Shown here: positions 38,058 to 47,156 of the stretch, piece by piece
Layout: every line of letters begins with the position of its first letter
How positions within the stretch are numbered: position 1 is the first letter of the stretch
From: Mycolicibacterium setense
GTDB lineage: Bacteria; Actinomycetota; Actinomycetes; Mycobacteriales; Mycobacteriaceae
Length of the DNA stretch: 64,000 nucleotides
Assembly: GCF_000805385.1 (NCBI RefSeq)
Contig: NZ_JTJW01000006.1
Span: 1,178,001-1,242,000 of the forward strand
Direction of reading: 5' to 3'
Made by a program: the position numbers and the translations under genes
Notes under the pieces: model-generated
The model's input: only the letters and a program-made list of their open reading frames with translations
Databases searched by the model: none
Told to the model about the DNA's origin: nothing

Positions 38058-38174
38058 GAGCTAGTAGTTGCCCATAGCCCGCCTGGGCAAACCTGTGCGG
38101 TCAGGTCACCGGAGCCCGGCCGGAAGGAGTAACTTCGCAGGCGTGCGTCGCAGTGTCGGCATCGACGGTGGACG

Positions 38175-38873
38175 ATGAACTTCGACTGGGAGCAGTTGGG
38201 TGCAGGGGTGTGGCGTACCCGGCTGCCATTTCTCGATGTGACGGTCGGACTCGTCAGTGGCGGCGAGCAGGCGCTACTGGTGGATTCCGGCACCACGTTG
38301 GCCGAGGCCGAGGGAATCGAGGCGGACGTCGCGGCGCTGACGGGGCAACGCGTCGGCCATATCGTCCTGACCCACAACCATTTCGACCATATCCTCGGTT
38401 CCTCCTGGTTCCGCGATGCTGAAATCCATTGTGCCCCAGAAGTTGCTGTCGCCATGACATCCGATCGTGCGCACCTGCGTGCGGATGCGATCGCCCACGG
38501 TGCCGCTATCGACGACGTCGACCAGGCGATCGCGGCAATGTCGGTGCCCACGCACCAGACTTCCGGCGGCACTGTCGATCTCGGTGGCCGGTCGGTGAAC
38601 GTCTGCCGTCCCGGCCGAGGTCACACGAGTCACGACCTCATTGTTTCGGTGCCTGACAGACACACGGTGGTGTTCTGCGGTGATCTCGTCGAACAGTCGG
38701 GAGACCCTGTCGTCGATGCCGAGTCCGATCTCGTGGCCTGGCCGGCCACGCTCGAGGTGGTGCTGGCCGCGGGCGGGCAGGACGGAGTGTTCGTTCCGGG
38801 CCATGGTGCCGTCGTCGACGCCCATTTCATTCGGCTCCAGCAGCGCTGGCTCGATGCGCGGCGCACTTCGTGA
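38175..38873 (+). CDS. Metallo-beta-lactamase-fold hydrolase
   Basis: 232 residues. Metal ligands are all present: THNHFDH (H67, H69, D71, H72), GHTSHD, GDLVE and the final PGHG. Substrate unknown; the family includes glyoxalase II-like thioesterases, lactonases and beta-lactamase relatives. ATG 38175 fits the start of the fold. It is followed by a thioesterase-like gene 44 bases downstream, possibly as a unit. Confidence 0.88.
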   Translation: MNFDWEQLGAGVWRTRLPFLDVTVGLVSGGEQALLVDSGTTLAEAEGIEADVAALTGQRVGHIVLTHNHFDHILGSSWFRDAEIHCAPEVAVAMTSDRAHLRADAIAHGAAIDDVDQAIAAMSVPTHQTSGGTVDLGGRSVNVCRPGRGHTSHDLIVSVPDRHTVVFCGDLVEQSGDPVVDAESDLVAWPATLEVVLAAGGQDGVFVPGHGAVVDAHFIRLQQRWLDARRTS

Positions 38874-38917
38874 TCCCCGCCGACGAATTTAGTTAGCCCA
38901 TATGCGACGATTCGCCG

Positions 38918-39736
38918 ATGACCGAGGTTGACGCCCATTTCGTGCAGTCCGAGCCGGACAGGTTCCAGCCGACCCGCTTTGCGCAGAGCCACTGGGGTGA
39001 GGATCACCTCAACGGCCCGGCGCTGGTCGGGCTGGCGGCCCGGGCGCTGGAATGTGCCTTCGGACTGCCAGAATTTCTGCCGGCCCGGCTGACGGTCGAC
39101 CTCTTCAAGGCTGCGCGTGGTGTACCGACCATGACAAAGGTGGCGTTGGTCCGCGATGGCCGGCGGGTCCGCAACTCCGAATGTGAGCTGGTGCAGGACG
39201 GCGTGACCGTGGCACATGCGACGCTGGTGCAGTACCGGTTGAGCGAGCCACCGCGGGGGCAAGAGTGGACAGGCCAGGCCCGGTTCGAACCGCCGGCCAC
39301 ACTGGACGCGGACCGGATGACCTATATCGGCAGCGACGCCGCGGGGTGGAGTCGCTCCATCGCCGAACATCAGAACGCGTCCCGCAAACGGTTCATGAAC
39401 CGCACCATCACCGTGGTGCAGGGGCAACTGAACTCACCGTTCGTGCGGGCGGCGATGGCCGCCGAGGGCACCAGCCTGGTGACCAATCTGGGCACCGCCG
39501 GCGTCGGCTACATCAACGGCGACCTGACTGTCGCACTGTCGCGGTTGCCCGGTGACGAGTGGATCGGCGTGCAGGCCGATTCGCATCTGGCCGCCGGTGG
39601 TGTCGCCGTGGGCGCTTCGACACTGTTCGACAGTGCCGGACCGTTCGGCACCGGCCTCGTCACCGCCATCAGCAACCCCGCTGCGCAGATCGATTTCACC
39701 AACGACCCGTTTCCCGAACGCAGCGCACCCAGGTGA
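38918..39736 (+). CDS. Acyl-CoA thioesterase-like (double hotdog) protein
   Basis: 272 residues. Looks like the actinobacterial thioesterase-superfamily proteins with two hotdog halves: the first half has the FAQSHWGEDHLNGPALVGLAARALE and LTVDLFKAARG segments, the second the AEGTSLVTNLGTAGVGYINGD and DEWIGVQADSHLAAGGVA segments. Predicted to hydrolyse acyl-CoA; chain length not known. Its start has no strong ribosome site. Confidence 0.78.
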   Translation: MTEVDAHFVQSEPDRFQPTRFAQSHWGEDHLNGPALVGLAARALECAFGLPEFLPARLTVDLFKAARGVPTMTKVALVRDGRRVRNSECELVQDGVTVAHATLVQYRLSEPPRGQEWTGQARFEPPATLDADRMTYIGSDAAGWSRSIAEHQNASRKRFMNRTITVVQGQLNSPFVRAAMAAEGTSLVTNLGTAGVGYINGDLTVALSRLPGDEWIGVQADSHLAAGGVAVGASTLFDSAGPFGTGLVTAISNPAAQIDFTNDPFPERSAPR

Positions 39737-39801
39737 GGAGCTGACCCAGCGCCCGTCACCGGCCGAGGTTTCCACATCCGCGCCACCGGGCAATCCCAGG
39801 T

Positions 39802-40872
39802 ATGCCGGTTCTGGACGACGGGTACGAGCGTGAGTTGTTACAGGAACTGTTGTTCGCCTACGGACCGTGTGGGCAGGAAGACGCTGTGCGCGACGTGTGT
39901 CGTCGAGAGCTCGAACCCTACGCCGACGAACTGTGGACCGACGCCGCCGGGAACCTCGTCGCTCTGATATCCGGCGCGCAGCGCAGCGCCCCTGTCACCA
40001 GGGTGCTGGCCCACCTCGACGAGTTGTCGATGCTCGTCAAAAGAGTTGAGCCGGACGGCACACTGCGGCTGACGCCGTTGGGGACGATGTACCCCGCCAA
40101 CTTCGGCCTTGGCCCGGTGGCTGTCCTCGGTGACAACGAAACCATCTGCGGTGTACTGGCATTGGGTTCGGAACACACCACGCAGGAGACCGCACACGTC
40201 TGGCGGACGAAACCGGATCAAGGCGACAAGGCACTGGACTGGCCCGATGTCTACGTGTTCACCGGGCAACAACCCGATTCTCTCGAGAAGTCCGGCATCG
40301 GGCCGGGTACCAGGGTGTGTATCGACCGCAGCAAGCGTGAGCTGGTCGAGGTGGGCGACTACCTGGGCTGCTATTTCATGGATGACAGGGCGGCAGTGCT
40401 TTCCCTGCTACTACTCGCACGACGAGTGCACGAGAGCGGACGACGGCCCGCCGGAGACGTGTATCTGGTGTTCACCACGAACGAGGAGGTCGGCGGGGTA
40501 GGGGCGGCTCACGCCTGCCGGACGCTGCCCGGCGATCTCACGATCGCTGTGGAGGTCGGCCCGACAGAGGCCGAATACGGCACCACCGTCACGGGTGGAC
40601 CGATCGTGGGCTACAGCGATGCGCAGTGCGTGTACGACAAGGACATCGCCGATCGTTTGTGCTCTGTCGCAGACCATTTGGGTCTCGCGGCGCAGCCGGC
40701 AGTGCTCGGCGCCTTCGAATCTGACGCATCCCATACCAAGGCGGCGGGTTTGTCCCCGAAAGCCGGGCTGCTCTGTCTGCCGACCCTGAGTACGCACGGC
40801 TACGAGGTGATCTCCCGAACCGCGGTCACCGCGGTGCTCGACGTGTTGGCCGAGTTCGTGGCCGGCTCTTGA
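39802..40872 (+). CDS. M42 family metallopeptidase (aminopeptidase/endoglucanase-like)
   Basis: 356 residues. All M42 metal and catalytic motifs are seen: AHLDE (H71, D73), the MDDRAAV bridging Asp, TTNEEVGG (catalytic and metal Glu pair), EVGP and the late PTLSTHGYEV His. These are cobalt/zinc-dependent aminopeptidases that form large shells. Its 3' end overlaps the convergent GtrA gene by 47 bases. Confidence 0.9.
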   Translation: MPVLDDGYERELLQELLFAYGPCGQEDAVRDVCRRELEPYADELWTDAAGNLVALISGAQRSAPVTRVLAHLDELSMLVKRVEPDGTLRLTPLGTMYPANFGLGPVAVLGDNETICGVLALGSEHTTQETAHVWRTKPDQGDKALDWPDVYVFTGQQPDSLEKSGIGPGTRVCIDRSKRELVEVGDYLGCYFMDDRAAVLSLLLLARRVHESGRRPAGDVYLVFTTNEEVGGVGAAHACRTLPGDLTIAVEVGPTEAEYGTTVTGGPIVGYSDAQCVYDKDIADRLCSVADHLGLAAQPAVLGAFESDASHTKAAGLSPKAGLLCLPTLSTHGYEVISRTAVTAVLDVLAEFVAGS

Positions 40873-41350
40873 CTGTTGCATCTGACTGCCGGAACACCAC
40901 CCAGCGCAGGGCGCTGTACATGTAGATCGCCTCGCACCCTCCGGCGACGATCCTGGCCAGGTGGTATTCGACTCCCAGCGCCGCGAGGCCACTGGAAACA
41001 CCGAGGATGAACGCGACGTAGTTCAGCAGGACGACCACCACGTAGACGGTCAGCTGGGGCCCCACCGCTGCGTGCGAGCGGAAGTTCAGCGTGCGGTTGA
41101 GGTAGTAGGCAAGGCCGAACGCCCCGGCATATCCGACGGTCACCGCGACCGGCAGCGGCGCCCGTAATCCGCCGTGGAGGGCGGTCAGGATCGCCAGATC
41201 GACGCCGAAGGTGAAGGTGTTGATGAGGGCGAAGCCGAGGAACGTCGGCGCCACCACGGCATTCAGCGGCGCCGGCAGGGCACGCACGAGCAGGACGCAG
41301 AACCGGTGAAACCGCTCCGCTGTACACCCCCGACCCGCTTCGCTGCGCAC
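40826..41350 (-). CDS. GtrA family membrane protein
   Basis: 174 residues, four membrane helices, with the GtrA features FALINTFTFGVDLAIL and AYYLNRTLNFRS. GtrA proteins are linked to flipping of polyprenyl-linked sugars in arabinogalactan or O-antigen modification. No glycosyltransferase partner is adjacent. The start (GTG 41350) is uncertain; the first 25 residues are Arg/Cys-rich and may not be translated. Confidence 0.82.
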   Translation of the reverse strand: MRSEAGRGCTAERFHRFCVLLVRALPAPLNAVVAPTFLGFALINTFTFGVDLAILTALHGGLRAPLPVAVTVGYAGAFGLAYYLNRTLNFRSHAAVGPQLTVYVVVVLLNYVAFILGVSSGLAALGVEYHLARIVAGGCEAIYMYSALRWVVFRQSDATVKSRPRTRPTRRAPR

Positions 41351-41435
41351 ATGGACACCGTCGCATCGGAAAGTGTCACGACCGTGAGCACCGAGCGAAC
41401 ATCATCGGAGTGCGGGCCTTTGACAGGATGGGGCC

Positions 41436-42323
41436 ATGGCCGAACGCTGCACCACTCAGGCGGGGCATCCGGCTCGTACCGGCGCGCTGATGGCCATGGC
41501 CTCCATGCTCTGCGTACAGATCGGCCTGGCGGTCGCCGTCGGGTTGATCGACCAGGTCGGCGCCGAGGGCGCGGCATGGCTACGGCTGGCGTGGGCCGGG
41601 GTTCTGATGCTCGCGATCGTGCGGCCTCGCCCCTCGTCCTTCACGAAGTCGGCATTCTGGACCTGCGTCGCGCTCGGCGTCGTCACCGCCGGGGTGACGA
41701 TGCTGTTCATGGCGGCACTGTCCCGCATTCCGCTGGGCACGGCCAGCGCGCTGGAGTTCCTGGGCCCGCTCGGGGTCGCCGTCGCGCACGGCAAGGGCCG
41801 TAATCGGATCCTGTGGCCCGGGCTGGCGGCGGCCGGCGTCGTACTGCTCACCGAACCGTGGACGGGTGACGTCGACCTCGTCGGCGTGCTCTACGCACTG
41901 AGCGCCGCCCTGTGCTGGGCCTGCTACATCCTGCTCACCCAACGCGTCGGCGACGAGGTGGCCGGCATCAAGGGGCTCGGGGTGTCCATGCCGGTCGCGG
42001 GTCTGGTCGGTACCGCGGTCGTCGGGCCATCGGTGTTTCCTCACCTGACCCCGCAGTTGCTGCTGATCGGTGTGGGACTGGCGATCCTGCTGCCGATGGT
42101 GCCGTTCGCCCTCGAGATGTCCGCGCTGCGTTATCTGAGCACCGCCGCGTTCGGCACGTTGATGGCGCTCGAGCCGGCGTTCGCGATGCTTGTCGGCCTC
42201 GTGCTGCTGCGTCAGATCCCGGCCCCGGCCGCCGTGGTCGGCATCTGCTTCGTGGTGGCCGCCGGGATCGGTGCGGCGCGCACCGGAGCGCGCGACACAC
42301 CGGTCCCTGCCGAGATCGGTTGA
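41436..42323 (+). CDS. EamA family (RhtA-like) drug/metabolite exporter
   Basis: 295 residues, ten membrane helices in two EamA repeats, with the RhtA-like segments [12 protein letters not shown] and [15 protein letters not shown]. Close relatives export threonine and homoserine. No regulatory element is obvious. It is followed by a deazaflavin reductase 19 bases later, so a shared transcript is likely. Confidence 0.88.
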   Translation: MAERCTTQAGHPARTGALMAMASMLCVQIGLAVAVGLIDQVGAEGAAWLRLAWAGVLMLAIVRPRPSSFTKSAFWTCVALGVVTAGVTMLFMAALSRIPLGTASALEFLGPLGVAVAHGKGRNRILWPGLAAAGVVLLTEPWTGDVDLVGVLYALSAALCWACYILLTQRVGDEVAGIKGLGVSMPVAGLVGTAVVGPSVFPHLTPQLLLIGVGLAILLPMVPFALEMSALRYLSTAAFGTLMALEPAFAMLVGLVLLRQIPAPAAVVGICFVVAAGIGAARTGARDTPVPAEIG

Positions 42324-42342
42324 CCGGATTACGCTGGCGCCA

Positions 42343-42699
42343 ATGTCACGTGGAATCTTCAATTCCCCCGTCGTCCGGTGGTTCAACGCGGCCGCGGTGG
42401 GCCTCACCCGAGTTCCGGTGCTCGGCCGGTGGATCGGCCACGGCGTGGTCGTCATCCGGTACACGGGGCGCCGGTCGGGCCGCACGTTCGAGACTCCGGT
42501 TTCGGTAACCCGCGACGGCAACCAGGTGACCATCAACGTGATGACGCCGGACAGCAAGAACTGGTGGCGCAACTTCCTCGGTGAGGGTGGTCAGCTCACC
42601 TTGCTGAACCTGGACGGCAGCGACCGTACTGGGCATGCCGTCGCGCACCGTGACGACCGGGGCAAAGTGGCCGTCACGGTGCAGCTCGACGCTCGCTGA
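42343..42699 (+). CDS. Deazaflavin (F420)-dependent nitroreductase-family protein
   Basis: 118 residues, starting at ATG 42343. Split beta-barrel family (DUF385/Ddn-like) with the phrases VVVIRYTGRRSGRTFETPV and KNWWRNFLG that contact F420. These proteins reduce quinones or other substrates using F420H2 in mycobacteria. Short for the family because the N-terminal membrane-associated segment is brief. Confidence 0.85.
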   Translation: MSRGIFNSPVVRWFNAAAVGLTRVPVLGRWIGHGVVVIRYTGRRSGRTFETPVSVTRDGNQVTINVMTPDSKNWWRNFLGEGGQLTLLNLDGSDRTGHAVAHRDDRGKVAVTVQLDAR

Positions 42700-42701
42700 G
42701 C

Positions 42702-43547
42702 TCAGGCGTCGATCCGCTTGCGCCGGTACAACGTGCCGACCATGAGCAGCAACAGGCTCACCACCAGGATCGCCGTGGCCAGCACGTTGATCTGCGGAGG
42801 CACTGCGGCCTTGACCGCCGCGTTGACATACAGCGGATAGGTGACCGTGGAACCGCTGACGAAGTAGGTGATGATGAAGTCGTCGAGCGACAAGGCGAAC
42901 GACAGCATCGCCGCGGCCACGATGCCCGGAACGATCAGCGGCAGCGTCACTTTGAAGAATGTCCGGCTGGGGCTCGCGCCGAGATCCATCGAGGCATCCT
43001 CGAGCGTCCAGTCGAAACCGCGCACCCGGGCCCGCACCGTCATCGCGATGAAGCTGACCTGGAAGGCGATGTGGGCCACCACGATCGTGGTGTAGCCGGT
43101 GGCCCAACCCAGATCGAGGAACAGGGTCAACAGCGAGGCACCCATGACCACCTCGGGCGCGGTCAGCGGTAGCACCAGAAAGGTGTCTACGGCCTTCTGG
43201 CCACGGAAACGCTGGCGCACCAGGGCGATTGCGACCAGGGTGCCCAGCACCAGGGCCACGGCGGTCGACACGGCGGCGACGTTGAGGCTCAATTTCAGGG
43301 CCTCGGTCAGCGCCGGATACTTGAACGGGTGCGCCCAGTTGTCGAGGGTGAATCCCTGCCAGGTGTAGTTGAACTTGCCTGCCGGATTGTTGAACGAGAA
43401 CAGCACGATCACGAAGATCGGCAGGAACAGGTACAACAACACCAGCCCGGCGATGAGCCGTAACACCAGGTCGCCCCATCGCGGGGAGCCCTTGACGATC
43501 TTCGGTTCGGCCGGGTTGATCGCGGCCTCGACTGCGGCGGCGGTCAT
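42702..43547 (-). CDS. potC: Polyamine-type ABC transporter permease (PotC-like)
   Basis: 281 residues, six membrane helices with the EAA loop (EDASMDLGASPSRTFFKVTLPLI). The last gene of the operon potA-potD-potB-potC on the minus strand, overlapping potB by 4 bases. Ends 2 bases from the convergent deazaflavin reductase stop. Confidence 0.9.
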   Translation of the reverse strand: MTAAAVEAAINPAEPKIVKGSPRWGDLVLRLIAGLVLLYLFLPIFVIVLFSFNNPAGKFNYTWQGFTLDNWAHPFKYPALTEALKLSLNVAAVSTAVALVLGTLVAIALVRQRFRGQKAVDTFLVLPLTAPEVVMGASLLTLFLDLGWATGYTTIVVAHIAFQVSFIAMTVRARVRGFDWTLEDASMDLGASPSRTFFKVTLPLIVPGIVAAAMLSFALSLDDFIITYFVSGSTVTYPLYVNAAVKAAVPPQINVLATAILVVSLLLLMVGTLYRRKRIDA

Positions 43548-44419
43548 ACCAGATCCTCCGTTCCCAGGGCCCGGGTGTAGAGCAGCACACCGACCAGGAT
43601 GATGGCCATCAGCACCATGCTGAGCGCCGCGGCGGCGGGATAGTCCTTGACCACCAGGAACTGTTTCTGGATCACGTTGCCGATCATGCTGGTCTGGGTA
43701 CTGCCCAGATAGTCGGCATTGATGAAGTCACCCGCGGCGGGGATGAACACCAGCATGCTGCCCGCCAGCACTCCTGGCATCGACAGCGGCAGAATCACTT
43801 TGGTGAAACTGCGGGCGTTCGACGAGTAGAGGTCTTTGGACGCCTCGATCAGCCGGGGATCGATCTTCTCCAGGCTCACGTACAGCGGCAGGATCATGAA
43901 GATGATCCAGTTGTAGGTGAGGCCGCCGATCACAGCCCAGCTGGTCGACAACAATCTGCCTTCGTCAGGCAACAGACCGATGGTGCCGAGCGCACTCACC
44001 ACCCAGCCGTCATCGGCCAGGATCGTCTTCCAGGCGATCGTGCGGATCAGGAAGGTGACGAAGAACGGCAGGATCACCAGGCCCAGGATGAGGTTCTTGA
44101 ACCGGCCGGCTTTGAACGCGATGACGTAGGCCAACGGGAAGGCGAGGATCGCGCACAGCACCGTCGCGACGAACGCGTACCCGAACGTCCGCAGAATCTG
44201 ATCCTGATACTCGGTGAAGGCGTGCGCGTAATTGCCGAAGTTCCAATCGAACTCCAGCGTCGGCAAATACACCGAGCCGCCCGACGTCGACAACGACGTG
44301 CGCGCCAACGAGAAGAACGGCACCACGAAGAAGATCCCGAGGTAAACCAGGGCCGGCAGGATCATCAGGTACGGGGCGATCTTGCTCCGTTGCCGGCTGC
44401 TGGTGGCCACACCTGCCAT
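43544..44419 (-). CDS. potB: Polyamine-type ABC transporter permease (PotB-like)
   Basis: 291 residues from ATG 44419 (5 bases after the potD stop). Six membrane helices, with EAA loop EASKDLYSSNARSFTKVILPL. The frame is open further upstream into potD, but that extension has no family similarity. Confidence 0.9.
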   Translation of the reverse strand: MAGVATSSRQRSKIAPYLMILPALVYLGIFFVVPFFSLARTSLSTSGGSVYLPTLEFDWNFGNYAHAFTEYQDQILRTFGYAFVATVLCAILAFPLAYVIAFKAGRFKNLILGLVILPFFVTFLIRTIAWKTILADDGWVVSALGTIGLLPDEGRLLSTSWAVIGGLTYNWIIFMILPLYVSLEKIDPRLIEASKDLYSSNARSFTKVILPLSMPGVLAGSMLVFIPAAGDFINADYLGSTQTSMIGNVIQKQFLVVKDYPAAAALSMVLMAIILVGVLLYTRALGTEDLV

Positions 44420-44424
44420 CGGCG

Positions 44425-45618
44425 TCAGCCTCCGGTCACGGCGGCGTAGAGGCTGTTGAACTCTTGGGTCTGCTCGTCGGTGAGGGCCGCCCACGACTTC
44501 AGTTTCGCGAGGATGTCGGCAGGCGGGTTGATCAACGGATTGCCGGCCACCTTGGGGTCGATCTTGGCGAGTTCATCGGTCATGTCGGACAAGACGGGCA
44601 CGAACTGGGTGAAGGCGATGAGCTTGGCGTAGTTGGCCCGGTCGTACACATAGTCGATCCAGGCCTCGGCGGCCTTCTGGTTCTGTGTGGTGTAGGGAAT
44701 CACCATGGTATCGATGAACCAGTCGCCGCCGGACTCCGGAACGATGAACTTCAGGTCCGGATTGTCGGCCTGGAGCTGCACGACATCACCCGAATATGCC
44801 TGGGCCACAGCGATATTGCCCGCCGCGAGATCGTCGGCGTAGTCGTTGCCCGTAAAGCGCCGGATCTGGCCCTTGTCCTTCTGCTCGCGGATCACGTCGA
44901 CGGCCTTCGTGACCGCCTCGGTGGTCGGATCCTCGACGGAATTGCCCTGCCACTGCATGATCATGCCGAGCCCGTCCTGGACGTCGGAGAACAAGCTGAC
45001 CCGGCCCTTGAACGCGGGATCCCACAGGTCCTCGATCTTGGTGATGTCACGCCCGGTGGCCGCGCGGTTGTAGGCGAGACCCACCATGCCGGTCATGTAG
45101 GGGGCGGTCACCTTGCGCCCCGGGTCCACCTTCGAGTTCAGCAGGTCCTGGCGCAGGTTCTTCTTGTTGGGGACCCGGGTCTCGCTGATCTCGTTGAGCC
45201 ACTTGAGTCCATTGAGCCGAGCCGCCATGAATTCGGTGGGCACCACGAGGTCGGCACCGATGTCTTGCTTGCGCGACAGCGGTTCTTTGGCCTTGGCGAA
45301 CCACTGCTCGTTGTCGTTGAAGTCTTCTTTGTAGTCCACGGTCAGACCCGACGCGGTCTGGAACGCGGCGACGAATCCGTCAGCCATGTACAGCGGCCAG
45401 TTCGAGATACGGACGGTGCCGGTGGCCGGTGACCCGTCGTCGGGTGCCGCCGAGGTGGTTGGGGCACTGGAGTTCTCACCTGAACTACACGCGGCCAGGA
45501 CCGAAGGCCCGAGCGCCAGTGCGGCTGCGGCAGCCGCACCGCCACCCAGGAATCGGCGACGTGATGTGCGGTTCGCGGTGAGCCGGGCGAGCAGTCGGGG
45601 GTCGAGGTTGTCGGGCAT
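44425..45618 (-). CDS. potD: Polyamine-type ABC substrate-binding lipoprotein (PotD-like)
   Basis: 397 residues. Its N-terminus carries both a twin-arginine motif (S-R-R-R-F-L-G) and a lipobox (SVLAAC, Cys 44), so it is probably exported folded by Tat and then lipidated. The mature part is a type II periplasmic-binding fold of the spermidine/putrescine kind (ISNWPLYMADGFVAAFQ near the start, AYSGDVVQLQADNP). Polyamine or related cationic ligand inferred from the family. An SD-like GGTCGCCC region precedes ATG 45618. Confidence 0.9.
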   Translation of the reverse strand: MPDNLDPRLLARLTANRTSRRRFLGGGAAAAAALALGPSVLAACSSGENSSAPTTSAAPDDGSPATGTVRISNWPLYMADGFVAAFQTASGLTVDYKEDFNDNEQWFAKAKEPLSRKQDIGADLVVPTEFMAARLNGLKWLNEISETRVPNKKNLRQDLLNSKVDPGRKVTAPYMTGMVGLAYNRAATGRDITKIEDLWDPAFKGRVSLFSDVQDGLGMIMQWQGNSVEDPTTEAVTKAVDVIREQKDKGQIRRFTGNDYADDLAAGNIAVAQAYSGDVVQLQADNPDLKFIVPESGGDWFIDTMVIPYTTQNQKAAEAWIDYVYDRANYAKLIAFTQFVPVLSDMTDELAKIDPKVAGNPLINPPADILAKLKSWAALTDEQTQEFNSLYAAVTGG

Positions 45619-45678
45619 GGGCGACCTTTCGGGGAATTCGGGCGCTTCCGTAAATGAGGGGAATTGGATGGAGAGTGT

Positions 45679-46935
45679 CTAGGCGTTGTCGTCGAGCATT
45701 TCTTCGAGGTCTTCGGCGGTGGGGATGTCTGCCGCCGGAAGTACTCGCGAAGCCTCCGGTGACCAACTGACATGTACGGCATCTCCCGGACGCAGCAGCG
45801 GCAGGTCCTGCTCGGGTCCGACATGGGCGATGATCGTCGAATCATCCGGTGCGGCAAGGGAAAGCCGTAGAACCGGACCCTGGAATGTCAGATCTCTGAC
45901 GGTGGCGGGTACGGTCGCGACGTCGCCTGACGGCTGATCGAGCGAGACGCGTACGCGCTCGGGACGGATCATCAGGGTGGCGTGCCCGCCGGATTCGATG
46001 GTGGTGTCGCCGGGTTTGGCCTTGAGCGTCGTTCCGAGTACGTCGATCTCGACGAAGTCCCGGTTGGTCCGCCCGGTCTGCCGGCCCGGCCACAGGTTGG
46101 CCTGACCGATGAAGCTGGCGACGAACACCGTTGCCGGACGGTCGTAGATCTCGGTGGGACTGCCGATCTGCTCGACGTTGCCGTTGTTCATCACCGCGAT
46201 CCGGTCGCTCATGGTGAGCGCCTCTTCCTGATCGTGGGTGACGTAGATGAACGTGATGCCGACCTCGCGCTGGATGCGTTTCAGTTCGAACTGCATCGCA
46301 TGGCGCAGTTTGAGGTCGAGGGCGCCGAGCGGCTCGTCGAGCAGGAGCGCACTGGGGTAGTTGACCAGGGCACGCGCCAATGCCACGCGCTGCTGTTGGC
46401 CGCCGGAAAGCTGGCCGGGTTTGCGCTTGGCGAAGTCGGTGAGCCGCACGATTTCCAGCAGCTCGTCGACGCTGCGCTTGATCTCGGTCTTGCTCTTCTT
46501 CTGACTACGTGGCCCATAGGCGACGTTGTCCCACACGGTCATGTGTGGAAACAGCGCATAGTGCTGGAAGACGGTGTTGACGTTGCGCTTGTGCGGTGGC
46601 ACGCGCGAGACGTCGACCCCTTCGAGCCGGATGGCGCCATCGGTGGGGCTTTCGAACCCCGCGATCATGCGCAGCGTGGTGGTCTTCCCACAGCCCGAGG
46701 GGCCGAGCATCGAGAAGAACTCGCCCGATGCGATAGAGAAGTCCGCGTCGGCCACGGCCACGTAGTCGGCGAACCGCTTCGTGACATGGTCGATCTCGAT
46801 GACGGGCGCGCCACTCCGTGGCGTGCCGTCGTGTTCCGTCGATTTGTCGACGGCGGTGATATCTGGGCCGGTCAGCGGTCTCCTCCTCCGGTGCAGCTTG
46901 GAAGCTGTCGGTAAACAATCGCGGATAACGGCCAC
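45679..46935 (-). CDS. potA: Polyamine-type ABC transporter ATPase (PotA-like)
   Basis: 418 residues. Walker [10 protein letters not shown], signature [15 protein letters not shown], Walker [12 protein letters not shown], switch THDQEEAL; C-terminal TOBE domain (about residues 300-390). The start is ambiguous: GTG 46935 is the only standard in-frame start, but the best ribosome site (GGAGGAGGA, 46881-46889) lies 5-6 bases before an in-frame CTG at 46875, and residues before about 45 are not conserved. First gene of the pot operon. Confidence 0.9.
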   Translation of the reverse strand: MAVIRDCLPTASKLHRRRRPLTGPDITAVDKSTEHDGTPRSGAPVIEIDHVTKRFADYVAVADADFSIASGEFFSMLGPSGCGKTTTLRMIAGFESPTDGAIRLEGVDVSRVPPHKRNVNTVFQHYALFPHMTVWDNVAYGPRSQKKSKTEIKRSVDELLEIVRLTDFAKRKPGQLSGGQQQRVALARALVNYPSALLLDEPLGALDLKLRHAMQFELKRIQREVGITFIYVTHDQEEALTMSDRIAVMNNGNVEQIGSPTEIYDRPATVFVASFIGQANLWPGRQTGRTNRDFVEIDVLGTTLKAKPGDTTIESGGHATLMIRPERVRVSLDQPSGDVATVPATVRDLTFQGPVLRLSLAAPDDSTIIAHVGPEQDLPLLRPGDAVHVSWSPEASRVLPAADIPTAEDLEEMLDDNA

Positions 46936-47156
46936 CTTCGCAAGCGATTCCGCAATGAATTAACAATTTTTCAATGGAATCCTTCGTCTGAAGCGGCTTG
47001 ACAGCGTGATTCCATAGCGCGGCGGCTCAACGGCCACGGTGGGCCCGGTCAGTTCCGGACTGGTCGATTCCAAGGGCCGGACGGGTGGTCCGGCCGGCTC
47101 AGTTTCGCAGTTCCCGGCGTTGCCACGACAGGAAACCGGCGACTGGGGACGGCGAG

